Positions 44,707-52,051 of a DNA stretch of 64,000 bases are shown here, piece after piece (position 1 is the stretch's first letter; each line of letters begins with the position of its first letter). This DNA is from Pseudanabaena sp. UWO311. Lineage in GTDB: Bacteria; Cyanobacteriota; Cyanobacteriia; Pseudanabaenales; Pseudanabaenaceae. The notes under the pieces were generated by a model, which saw nothing but the letters and a program-made list of their open reading frames with translations, ran no database searches and was not told the origin of the DNA. The position numbers and the translations under genes are program-made. The stretch spans positions 1 through 64,000 of the forward strand of contig NZ_SJEE01000019.1 in the NCBI RefSeq assembly GCF_006937785.1. The letters run 5' to 3'.

Positions 44707-45162
44707 ATGAATTCTATTGTCCTAATGGCTGAAGTCCTGACCGATCCTGAGCTACGCCGCACTCCTGACAATCAAAGCTCGATCGCTTCATTTCTGGTTC
44801 AGTTTGCAGGTGGACGTGCTGAAGACTCTCCTTATCGGATCAAAGTTGTTGGCTGGAATAGTTTAGCCGATGAGATGGTTGAGAAATATCATAAGGGTGA
44901 TCAAGTTGTCGTAGAAGGTCGGTTGCGTCTAGATACAGTTGATCGCGGTACTTACAAAGAAAAGCGTACAGAACTAATTGCTCAGCGTGTCCACAGTTTT
45001 GGAGTTGGTGGTAGTACAGCTAACAATGCTTCTGCTCCTGCACGCACAGAAAGAATTGCCAATAATCCTACTCCCGCTGCAAACGTTGTCCCAATGTCAA
45101 CATATGTGCCTGTATCAGCACCCGCAGCCGATGCACCTGATTATGACGATATTCCATTTTAA
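44707..45162 (+). CDS. ssb: single-stranded DNA-binding protein
   Basis: The 151-aa SSB has an OB-fold N-terminal domain (MNSIVLMAEVLTDPELRRTP, YRIKVVGWNSLADEM, GDQVVVEGRLRLDTVDR), a Pro/Ala-rich linker and the acidic C-terminal tip DYDDIPF that recruits replication and repair partners. It is the shorter cyanobacterial type. It is monocistronic, followed at once by a shared terminator. Confidence 0.93.
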   Translation: MNSIVLMAEVLTDPELRRTPDNQSSIASFLVQFAGGRAEDSPYRIKVVGWNSLADEMVEKYHKGDQVVVEGRLRLDTVDRGTYKEKRTELIAQRVHSFGVGGSTANNASAPARTERIANNPTPAANVVPMSTYVPVSAPAADAPDYDDIPF

Positions 45163-45201
45163 AAAACAAGAGAGAGTGCAAGGCACTCTCTCTTGTTTTT
45201 T
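45161..45201. terminator. bidirectional terminator between ssb and tRNA-Thr
   Basis: A 19-bp perfect stem with AAG triloop, A6 on the left and T6 on the right. It serves ssb and the convergent tRNA gene. Confidence 0.9.
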
Positions 45202-45205
45202 ATTA

Positions 45206-45277
45206 AGCCGATGATGAGATTTGAACTCACGGCCTGCTGATTACGAATCAGCTGCACTACCCCTGTGCTACATCGGC
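45206..45277 (-). tRNA. tRNA-Thr (anticodon CGU)
   Basis: The reverse complement folds as a 72-nt cloverleaf: acceptor GCCGATG/CATCGGC, D-arm GCAC..GTGC, anticodon arm GCTGA-TTCGTAA-TCAGC with anticodon CGT, and T-arm GTGAG-TTCAAAT-CTCAT. The discriminator is T and CCA is not encoded. It reads ACG threonine codons. Confidence 0.95.
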
Positions 45278-45364
45278 AAGTTAGCTAATTTGGTCAAATA
45301 CAAATTTTTTGCGATTGCTATTATAGCATCATCGCACATATTACATAATTCAGTATTGCCAAGG

Positions 45365-45472
45365 CAGCAATTCTCATTATAAAAATCATTTTTTTTGAAA
45401 GTCCGCCGTAGGCGGACTTTCAAAAAAAATGCATTTCCAGAGCCAAAATTGGTTTCATAATGAGAATTGCTG
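45365..45472. mobile_element. 108-bp MITE-like element with 16-bp inverted ends
   Basis: Terminal inverted repeats CAGCAATTCTCATTAT (45365-45380) and its complement (45457-45472) enclose a second inner palindrome centred on CCGCCGTAGGCGG with A/T-rich outer arms. There is no coding content. It lies in the gap between tRNA-Thr and the hydrolase gene; a short GGCGGCGC-type hairpin follows near 45486-45501. Confidence 0.8.
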
Positions 45473-45552
45473 TTCTAGGGATAAGCGGCGCTTCGCGCCG
45501 CCTATTCTTAAGTGCCAGATAATTTTGTAAAATTAATATTTACTGGATTGTT

Positions 45553-47238
45553 ATGGGGAGACTACGACTAAAGTTGATTGATCGCAGAGCGGTGATTGCA
45601 TCCCTAGGTTTTGGAATTGTGATCGCCATTGGCAATATTTTTGCTAATCCAGTACCAGTGCATAGTGCTGAACAAATTCGCTTTTGGTATGCCCCTTTTG
45701 GTGAATTTACAATCTATGTTAGTGATTTAGAAAAATTTGCGAAAGAGGGGAAACTAACCAAGCGTTTAGAGTTCTATCTAGAAAGATTATCACCTCAACA
45801 ACAAACTCAACTTCGTGAAGCTCTAACAACCCGCTATAGCCTCAGCCATACTACAGCAGCGCAATTTTCCTATTCTCCCATTGGCGAGATTTTATTACGG
45901 CGCTTAGGTAAGATTTTGCAGATGACTCCTGAGCTAAATGGGTTCTCGGCATTGCGAGCTTCGTTGATTCTTTCTGCACAAAGTGAGGAAGGGCTCAGCA
46001 TTCTTAATCTATTGCGACGATATCCCGTCCCAGTTATCTATTTAGACTTATCTCGCGGACTTCAGGCTTATGCAGAAGTCTCACAATTGCTCTACAAAAA
46101 AGAACAAGCGATCGCCGCCATCGAAAAACAAGCAATGTCTGAATCTCAGAATCAGAACGAGAATAAAGCTCTAGTAAACCCTCAAAAAGAGCTACGGGTT
46201 GCGGGGGATGTAAAATGGACAAAAGAGCAATTTACCTATTTGCAACGCGATCGCAATGTCAAAATATCGGCTGATGTATATATACCCCAAGGATTAGCAA
46301 CTCCAGCACCGCTAATTGTGATTTCCCATGGATTGGCTTCTAATCCTGATACTTTGCAATATTTATCGCAGCACCTTGCTTCTCATGGATTTGCTGTAGC
46401 CGCATTAGAGCATCCCAAAACAGGTAGTCGCGACTTTGCGGCGTTCCTATCTGGCTTCAGCAAAGCGCCCCAGACTGAAGAAGCAGTGCAACGCCCCTAT
46501 GATGTGAAATATTTACTAGATGCATTGGCGCAAAAGGTTAAAACTGATCCCCAATGGCGCGATCGCTTCAACCCAGAGCAAGTAGGCTTAATAGGGCACT
46601 CACTCGGTGGCTATACTGTTTTGACTTTGGGAGGTGCTCAACTTAATTTCAATCAAATCAATAAAGAATGCAGTATTCCCGAACCCAATGTCTCTTCTTT
46701 TAATGTGTCTAAGATTCTCCAATGCCGCTTTAGTTCATTAGATGTAAATAATATTAATCTTAGAGATCGCCGAGTGAAAGCAATATTAGCTCTCAATCCG
46801 CTCGGTGGCAGTACGCTACTGGGTAAAGAAGGAATTCAAAATATCAAGATTCCTGTAGCGATTTTTGCTAGTGGAGATGACTTATTTACGCCTGCTGTTC
46901 CTGAACAGTTTTTCCCTTTTGTATGGTCAACTAGTCCCCATAAGTATCTAGTAACTTTTCCTAAAGGAACGCATTTCTCTTTTTTAGAAAGAAGCGATCG
47001 CGGAGTATTGGTAGTTCCAGCAACCATATTAGGTGAAAAGCCCGAATTTACACATCCCTATACAAAAGCGTTAAGCCTAGCTTTTTTTCAAACTCATCTC
47101 AATAACCGCCCTGAATTTGGGGCTTATCTCAATAATGCTTATGTGCAAGCGATCGCATCCCCTCGTTTTCCTGCCTCATTGACAACTAACTTCTCAGAAG
47201 CACAACTTTTGCAATCTCTGGACATGTCGTCAAAATAG
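45553..47238 (+). CDS. DUF1400 / alpha-beta hydrolase (PAF-acetylhydrolase-like), exported
   Basis: The 561-aa protein starts with a signal segment (AVIASLGFGIVIAIGN, cleavage after VHSA) and a DUF1400 domain (EQIRFWYAPFGEFTIYVSDL) to about residue 150. This is followed by an alpha/beta hydrolase: oxyanion region LIVISHGLASNP, nucleophile elbow GLIGHSLGGYT, acidic residue in IFASGDDLFTP and His in FPKGTHFSF. The layout is that of cyanobacterial DUF1400 hydrolases, lipase/dienelactone-like enzymes of unknown substrate. The mobile island begins 20 bp after its stop. Confidence 0.88.
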   Translation: MGRLRLKLIDRRAVIASLGFGIVIAIGNIFANPVPVHSAEQIRFWYAPFGEFTIYVSDLEKFAKEGKLTKRLEFYLERLSPQQQTQLREALTTRYSLSHTTAAQFSYSPIGEILLRRLGKILQMTPELNGFSALRASLILSAQSEEGLSILNLLRRYPVPVIYLDLSRGLQAYAEVSQLLYKKEQAIAAIEKQAMSESQNQNENKALVNPQKELRVAGDVKWTKEQFTYLQRDRNVKISADVYIPQGLATPAPLIVISHGLASNPDTLQYLSQHLASHGFAVAALEHPKTGSRDFAAFLSGFSKAPQTEEAVQRPYDVKYLLDALAQKVKTDPQWRDRFNPEQVGLIGHSLGGYTVLTLGGAQLNFNQINKECSIPEPNVSSFNVSKILQCRFSSLDVNNINLRDRRVKAILALNPLGGSTLLGKEGIQNIKIPVAIFASGDDLFTPAVPEQFFPFVWSTSPHKYLVTFPKGTHFSFLERSDRGVLVVPATILGEKPEFTHPYTKALSLAFFQTHLNNRPEFGAYLNNAYVQAIASPRFPASLTTNFSEAQLLQSLDMSSK

Positions 47239-47313
47239 TTTAGGGATTACACTTCAGAACTTAGAAACCATTTAAGAATTACGTTCTGAAGTCAAAAAAT
47301 CTAAGAAATCACC

Positions 47314-47362
47314 CCTTTATAAAGGCGTTAATATACTTGACACACCAAGCTTAAAATTTTAG
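47314..47362. repeat. outer inverted repeat, left (49 bp)
   Basis: Identical over 49 bp to the reverse complement of 51968-52016. It begins with the small palindrome CCTTTATAAAGG. Confidence 0.95.
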
Positions 47363-47398
47363 ATATTTCTCGTAATTAGAAATTATTTTTTAATTCCC

Positions 47399-47427
47399 TA
47401 TTGCATTTAATACCACTATCGTATATA
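47399..47427. repeat. inner inverted repeat, left (29 bp)
   Basis: Matches the reverse complement of 50943-50971 at 28 of 29 positions (core TTTAATACCACTATCGTATA). It is the candidate terminal repeat of the IS1595-type element. Confidence 0.9.
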
Positions 47428-47464
47428 TTAGAGAGGTAAGGAAAACGCCTTACAAAATAAATAC

Positions 47465-47477
47465 AAAAGGAGGTGAT
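47465..47477 (+). promoter_or_regulatory. full-length Shine-Dalgarno sequence
   Basis: AAAAGGAGGTGAT pairs with essentially the whole 3' tail of 16S rRNA (ATCACCTCCTTT) and lies three bases before ATG 47481. Such a complete match is rare in this window. Confidence 0.85.
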
Positions 47478-47480
47478 TAA

Positions 47481-47669
47481 ATGAATGAATCCAAAAACAA
47501 CGGCAAAGGTAACGGGAATGGACAAAAGGAATATAACCCTGAAGTCGAATTTGAATACCTAGATGCCGATGTTTGGGTCAAAAGTAGCGAAGCTGGCAAG
47601 AGCGTCGCTTATACCGAAGAGGTTCTAGAAGCCCTAGATGAAGATGAAGAATCCGAATCTGAAGACTAA
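47481..47669 (+). CDS. small acidic protein, first passenger gene
   Basis: I do not recognise this 62-aa protein. It has a Gly/Asn/Lys-rich start (NNGKGNGNGQ), a middle with EFEYLDADVWVKSSEAGKS and a strongly acidic tail (EALDEDEESESED), so it is probably disordered and DNA- or protein-mimicking. The near-perfect ribosome binding site and its own terminator predict high expression. It lies just inside the inner left repeat, where it would be driven by a promoter in the element end. Whether it serves the transposition process or the host is unknown. Confidence 0.7.
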   Translation: MNESKNNGKGNGNGQKEYNPEVEFEYLDADVWVKSSEAGKSVAYTEEVLEALDEDEESESED

Positions 47670-47692
47670 CCTCTAACTAACTCAATTTACCG

Positions 47693-47713
47693 CCCCTAGC
47701 TAGCAACTAGGGG
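47693..47713. terminator. terminator after the small acidic gene
   Basis: A 7-bp GC-rich stem (CCCCTAG/CTAGGGG) with a 7-nt loop followed by TTTCTTCCTTT on the plus strand. Confidence 0.75.
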
Positions 47714-47748
47714 TTTCTTCCTTTGTAGCTTAATAGGAGTATATCTTA

Positions 47749-48069
47749 ATGCAAAGTATTGTTCACCCTCTACATTATTTAGTAGTAGAGAGGCAAGGAA
47801 TAACTTGGTATTTTAAATTTGATGAATCTGAAGTTTTTTATAATTCACGCAATTGTCCTACTCCAAAGACAGTAGACGACTTATTTCATCGGTTTAGGCT
47901 AACTGCTTCAAAAGTCGTAGTTGAACTGTTTCGCTTGCACGGCGGTAAGTCTGGCTACTATCTGGCTAACTTGCGCGACAAAAAATATCACTACTGTGGT
48001 TCTAATTGGCAAGACGTTCAAGAAACCTTGCTAGATCTAGGTATTGGTAAGCGTGAGGTAGAGAGGTAG
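47749..48069 (+). CDS. passenger protein of unknown function (106 aa)
   Basis: No family is recognised. The 106-aa protein is mixed alpha/beta, rich in aromatic residues (ITWYFKFDESEVFYNSRNCP, YYLANLRDKKYHYCGSNW) with two widely spaced cysteines, and no membrane segment or signal. It is followed two bases later by a small zinc-finger-like gene, so the two are coupled. The aromatic, basic surface suggests nucleic acid binding, but this is a guess. Confidence 0.7.
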   Translation: MQSIVHPLHYLVVERQGITWYFKFDESEVFYNSRNCPTPKTVDDLFHRFRLTASKVVVELFRLHGGKSGYYLANLRDKKYHYCGSNWQDVQETLLDLGIGKREVER

Positions 48070-48071
48070 CT

Positions 48072-48317
48072 ATGGCACGTCCAAAGAAAGAAAAGGCTTT
48101 TGCTAGCGCTTGCCCTCACACCGATCGCGTAGCTTACTCAAAAGGTATGTGTAAATCCTGTTATAACAAGTCAAAATTGACAGCTGAGGCGATCGCTAAG
48201 ACTAATGCTAGTGATGCTGCAAGACTAGCCAAACAACGCTATGAGGAGGAAAATAGAGAAGAGCGCAATGTCCAGCGTAAGGAATACGCTAGGCGATCGC
48301 GCTCTTCTGAGGGTTAG
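48072..48317 (+). CDS. small zinc-motif protein (81 aa), passenger
   Basis: The 81-aa basic protein has one treble-clef-like metal motif CPHTDRVAYSKGMCKSCY (C..H..C..C) near residues 14-31, then an alanine/arginine/glutamate-rich helix (LAKQRYEEENREERNVQRKE). The motif resembles the N-terminal zinc element of phage HNH/endonuclease VII-type proteins, but the nuclease part is missing. It probably binds DNA or RNA. It is directly coupled to the 106-aa gene. Two HIP1 sites lie in this gene, unlike its downstream neighbours. Confidence 0.7.
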   Translation: MARPKKEKAFASACPHTDRVAYSKGMCKSCYNKSKLTAEAIAKTNASDAARLAKQRYEEENREERNVQRKEYARRSRSSEG

Positions 48318-48406
48318 GCGTATCGGGTGATTACTAGGATCGTTGTTGTGTTATAAGATATTGTATTTAAATTATTAATTAAGGAGATTTAAATCTAGAA
48401 ATATAT

Positions 48407-48880
48407 ATGGATAATAATTTACAAATCAAGTTCTCTTGGGGTACATTCTGCCGCAGGGTAATTATAGATAAAGATACAGAAGAAGTATCTTTAATTGATA
48501 TTATTCCAGCATTAAATGTGGAGCAAGTTTCCCAAATTAAGCTAGAAAATGACAACCAAAAGATTATTGCGTCTTTAGGACAAGTTTATGTAGCTGCTTT
48601 ATTTGAAAAAGTAGATTGTTCAGACGATGAAATTAATGAAAAATTAAATATTGAATTATTGCAAACTGGATTGCCGTCCGTATCTATGCAGGTTGATATT
48701 CTAATAAAAAGTATAGAGTCTTCTACTTTTCTAAACCTTAATCTAGGGAATTTACTTTTGACTACTTCATTAGATATTTCTGAGTATAACTTTGAAGTTA
48801 TTTACAGATTAAAAGAGCAAGAATTGGGAAGAGTTGTAATGCCAGTAAGAGTTAAATTTAAATTATTGGACAATAAATAA
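48407..48880 (+). CDS. passenger protein, DUF6941-like (tentative)
   Basis: The 157-aa beta-rich protein opens with KFSWGTFCRRVIIDKDTEEV followed by SLIDIIPALNVEQ, a pattern that reminds me of DUF6941-type small proteins; I cannot confirm this. No catalytic motif, signal or membrane helix is visible. It is the first of three genes with 1-bp gaps (48407, 48882, 49399) that form one operon in AT-rich DNA. A purine-rich AAGGAG lies about 19 bases before the ATG, too far for a normal ribosome binding site. Confidence 0.65.
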   Translation: MDNNLQIKFSWGTFCRRVIIDKDTEEVSLIDIIPALNVEQVSQIKLENDNQKIIASLGQVYVAALFEKVDCSDDEINEKLNIELLQTGLPSVSMQVDILIKSIESSTFLNLNLGNLLLTTSLDISEYNFEVIYRLKEQELGRVVMPVRVKFKLLDNK

Positions 48881-48881
48881 T

Positions 48882-49397
48882 ATGAATACTATTTTATCTG
48901 CTAATCAAAAAAACATATCTTATCTGCCGACTAACGCAAAACCTTCTTATAATAGTGGTAAATCCATTAAATTGTTTGTGGCTGTAAGTATGCCTAGTGT
49001 TGTTAGTAACTCCTCTAATATAAATAGTAGTTATCAAATAACTAAACAGCGTCTTCTTGATATTGATGATACAAGCTGTGAAGATAATGAAGACGACTGG
49101 GGTGCTACTCGTCCAACTCACTTTGCATGGCAAAAAAGCCTAGAGCTTCTACAGGAAATAGAAAAATATATGAAATCCAATTTCCCATTAGGATTTGCTA
49201 ATTTGGCGAGTACTGGTGGTATTGATCTAATATGGAAAAATCGCAAAACAGAAAATGAAGTTATAGTATTTATCCCTTCAACAGAAAATGAAAATATATC
49301 CTTATATATTGGAGATTTATCAGACAAAAAAAGTAATCTTTGGATCAATCCTTCAATTCAAGTATTAGTTACAGTTTTGCAATTTTTATATCAATAA
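48882..49397 (+). CDS. passenger protein A of a conserved two-gene pair
   Basis: The 171-aa protein has a disordered Ser/Asn-rich first 50 residues and then a compact domain: CEDNEDDWGATRPTHFAWQK, FPLGFANLASTGGIDLIWKN, EVIVFIPSTENENISLYIG. This order (DDWxG, a GG-I-x-L-x-W strand, then a short beta-sheet) is found in many bacteria directly upstream of proteins like the next gene. I know no function for the pair. The one-base gap on both sides implies tight co-expression. Confidence 0.65.
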   Translation: MNTILSANQKNISYLPTNAKPSYNSGKSIKLFVAVSMPSVVSNSSNINSSYQITKQRLLDIDDTSCEDNEDDWGATRPTHFAWQKSLELLQEIEKYMKSNFPLGFANLASTGGIDLIWKNRKTENEVIVFIPSTENENISLYIGDLSDKKSNLWINPSIQVLVTVLQFLYQ

Positions 49398-49398
49398 T

Positions 49399-49752
49399 GT
49401 GATTAACCAAGAATTTCCCCCATTATCAGATGAGGAAAAAGTTTATCGTGCAATTGCTAGAAAGAAAGGATGGATAGATCCTGAAACAAATGATGTTACC
49501 TATGCAGCTTTCGAGTTGCGTCTTAGCAGAGACCCTCCAGAACTAAAACTTTCTGTTTTGATATCTCCTGAAAAGCCTTCTAATTTCACTACTTATGGAT
49601 TTATTGAAATTCAAGTAAAAGATATTCGTGCTTTAGGTCTTGATGTAATTCGAGATTCTAAAACTCATTTAAGTATTATAGGAATACAACAAGATCTTAA
49701 AACCGCCACAGATACCGCAAGAAAATTAGCTAAAAAAGCAAAAGTTGTTTGA
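49399..49752 (+). CDS. passenger protein B of a conserved two-gene pair
   Basis: The start is GTG 49399, one base after the upstream stop. The 117-aa protein begins LSDEEKVYRAIARKKGWIDP, followed by AAFELRLSRDPPELKLSVLI and a C-terminal helix (ATDTARKLAKKAKVV). It fits a widespread small family (charged start, R/S-rich strand, then ALGLDV) that accompanies proteins like the previous one. No enzymatic motif is seen. A toxin-antitoxin or defence role would fit gene size, pairing and mobile context but has no direct support. Confidence 0.65.
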   Translation: MINQEFPPLSDEEKVYRAIARKKGWIDPETNDVTYAAFELRLSRDPPELKLSVLISPEKPSNFTTYGFIEIQVKDIRALGLDVIRDSKTHLSIIGIQQDLKTATDTARKLAKKAKVV

Positions 49753-49822
49753 GTAGCTAATTATTATAGATGGGTTATAGAATATTTACTTTTAGATACA
49801 CCTACAAAAGGCAGGGAAGGAT

Positions 49823-49963
49823 ATGGATAACCAAGATAAAAACTTAGATAAGCCATTATCTGAATTTAACAAATTTGCTGATTTTGCCAAAAAATTACTA
49901 GCAGTACCAAAGCCAGAAGTCCAAGCAAAGGCAATAAGAGTAGTTAAGCGCAAAACCAACTAA
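49823..49963 (+). CDS. 46-aa ORF, passenger
   Basis: Too short for the ORF track. The ATG follows GGGAAGG by two bases. The peptide (PLSEFNKFADFAKKLLAVPK, then VQAKAIRVVKRKTN) is a probable amphipathic helix with a basic tail. Phrases like FAKKLLAVPK resemble the C-terminal ends of small antitoxins. It ends 11 bases before the convergent transposase gene. Confidence 0.5.
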   Translation: MDNQDKNLDKPLSEFNKFADFAKKLLAVPKPEVQAKAIRVVKRKTN

Positions 49964-49974
49964 GGCATAAATTC

Positions 49975-50907
49975 TTAGTCGTTTTTACCAGTCAAGTTTT
50001 TATAAGTGAGTCTTTTACCACTCAAAGAGCTAGCAGCAAAAACAAATCTTTCGCCATCATTAGCTTTGCGATAGTTAAAGCGAAAGCATTGCTCATCTAA
50101 ATAGCGGAATAAGTGAAAAGGTTCTACGCTGATGTAAGTACCCTTTAAAGCACGTTTCAGCAAGCTCCAAAAGTTCTCAATTCCATTGGTAGAAATATGA
50201 CCATCTACATAAGCTTTAGCGTGGTCAATAATCATATGGATGTATTGCTCATCAGTTAGCAAATCATAGCCAGAATGAGCATCTGTATAGACGGTAGAGC
50301 CTGTTTCTACAACTTCCTTAACTTCTTCTGTTAATACTTCTCTTTTGGTGCTAGAGATAACTTTAGCTTTTACCTTGCGAGTAGTTCTATCTAAAACACC
50401 TAAAACGATAGTTTTGCCAGAAGTACCACGACCTCCAAGCTTAGCGCGTTTAGCTCTGTGCATAAATCTAGCTTTACCGCCTACATAGGTTTCATCAATT
50501 TCTACAGCACCAGACATCTTTTCAAAACTACCATTTTGCATCGCTAATCTAATTCTTGACAGTAGAAACCAAGCTGTTTTTTGAGTAATACCGATCGCTC
50601 TATGGATTTCATAGGAGCTAACACCATTCTTACAATTAGCGATCATCCAGATAGCGATTAACCACTTATCAAGCCCTAAAGGGCTATCTTCCATAACAGT
50701 ACCAGTCTTAATAGAGAACTGCTTGCGACATTCTTTGTTTTTGCACTTCCAGATTTTACGAGTACAAGTATATCCAACTTCCTTAGAGCCGCAATGGGGG
50801 CAAGTAACACCATCAGACCAACGAAGATTAACAACAGTTTCAAAAGCTTTCTCTGGATCTGCAAAGTATAAAACTGCTTCTTGTAATGTTTGTGGTAATT
50901 CGCTCAT
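49975..50907 (-). CDS. IS1595 family transposase (ISXO2-like), intact
   Basis: The 310-aa transposase has an N-terminal zinc ribbon (CPHCGSKEVGYTC..KCKNKECRKQF) and an ISXO2-type DDE domain: first D in EIDETYVGGKARF, second D in VYTDAHSGYDLL, and the N/E region STNGIENFWSLLKRALKGTY. Length and motifs are complete, so it could be active. It is on the strand opposite to the passenger genes, ending near the 46-aa ORF and starting 35 bases inside the inner right repeat. IS1595-family elements are known to carry passenger genes, but not, to my knowledge, this set. Confidence 0.93.
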   Translation of the reverse strand: MSELPQTLQEAVLYFADPEKAFETVVNLRWSDGVTCPHCGSKEVGYTCTRKIWKCKNKECRKQFSIKTGTVMEDSPLGLDKWLIAIWMIANCKNGVSSYEIHRAIGITQKTAWFLLSRIRLAMQNGSFEKMSGAVEIDETYVGGKARFMHRAKRAKLGGRGTSGKTIVLGVLDRTTRKVKAKVISSTKREVLTEEVKEVVETGSTVYTDAHSGYDLLTDEQYIHMIIDHAKAYVDGHISTNGIENFWSLLKRALKGTYISVEPFHLFRYLDEQCFRFNYRKANDGERFVFAASSLSGKRLTYKNLTGKND

Positions 50908-50942
50908 TTAATTCTTTTAACCCCTCGTTTAATATAATTAAT

Positions 50943-50971
50943 TATATACGATAGTGGTATTAAATACAATA
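50943..50971. repeat. inner inverted repeat, right (29 bp)
   Basis: Reverse complement of 47399-47427 with one mismatch. It lies just upstream of the transposase start, as expected for an IS end. Confidence 0.9.
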
Positions 50972-51038
50972 AGTTTACATAGAAAAATCCTAAATTATTG
51001 CTAAAATTATCAAAATATTTTTTTTAGCGGTAAATCTA

Positions 51039-51954
51039 ATGAAAAACAAAATTACGCATGAAGGTGAAATAAAGCTAGGTGATTTTTCAATTCCTTGCTA
51101 TGTCCTTGAAGATGGTAAACGGGTTTTGTCTGGTAGAGGGATGCAATCAGCCTTGAAAATGGTTGATGAGACACCAGAAAACAAGAAAACGTCGGGGGCC
51201 AGATTTAGACCGATATTTGAATCAAAAAACGCTAGAACCCTTTATATATAAGGATAAAAAGGTAGACCACTTCAGCCCGATTGATTGCTATAAAGGTAAT
51301 CAAAAAATCAATGGTTTTGAAGCTACGATCCTTATTGATATTTGTGATGCTTTTCTAGAAGCACGAAGAACTATTGAGCTTTCTTCTAGGCAGCAAATAA
51401 TAGCCGATCAATGTGAAGTCCTTGTAATGGGATTTGCGAAACTAGGTTTGATAGCTCTTATTGATGAAGCTACAGGCTATCAATACGACAGGGAGAAAGA
51501 TGAACTTCAAAGGTTGATCAATATCTACGTTGTTGAAGAGTTAAGACCATGGAGCCATACCTTTAAAGATACTTACTACAAAGAAATATTTCGATTGAGA
51601 GGATGGGATTTTACCGTATCAGGTATAAAAAAACGACCAGGAGTTGTTGGCACATGGACAACTAAGCTGATTTATGATCAGCTTCCAAAAGGAGTTGTAG
51701 ATGAGCTGAAGAAAAAGACTCCTAAAAGTGAAAGTGGCAACTATACCGCAAGATTGCATCAAAGTTTAACGAGTGATATTGGAGAGCCTCATTTAAAATC
51801 CCAATTAGATTCCGTTATTACACTCATGGAAGCATCTGACACATGGGATGAATTTATAAAAAACTTCAACAAAGTTGTAGCAAGAAGGCAGGGATATCAT
51901 CAGTTGGATTTAAAACTTGAATTAAAACCAGAAGATTTCCCAGAGGACAAGTAA
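51039..51954 (+). pseudogene. P63C-domain protein with a +1 frameshift in a G run
   Basis: The track ORFs 51039-51251 and 51163-51954 are one gene. The first gives GDFSIPCYVLEDGKRVLSG and the second DLDRYLNQKTLEPFIYKDKK through KLIYDQLPKGVVDELKKK, the P63C domain seen in phage and plasmid proteins. The frames join if one G is removed from GGGGG near 51196, giving about 304 aa. The gene is between the inner and outer right repeats. It may be a true pseudogene, a sequencing error or a slippage site; the function of P63C proteins is unknown. Confidence 0.8.
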
Positions 51955-51967
51955 AAACGAAAAAAGA

Positions 51968-52016
51968 CTAAAATTTTAAGCTTGGTGTGTCAAGTATATT
52001 AACGCCTTTATAAAGG
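51968..52016. repeat. outer inverted repeat, right (49 bp)
   Basis: Perfect reverse complement of 47314-47362. It starts 13 bases after the P63C stop. Confidence 0.95.
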
Positions 52017-52051
52017 CGGCTGGGTGGATCTAGACAATTCTTAAATGGTTT

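Noticed and set aside
47399-50971. Target site duplication for the inner element
   Set aside because: The eight bases on either side (TAATTCCC and AGTTTACA) do not match, so a simple insertion boundary is not proven.
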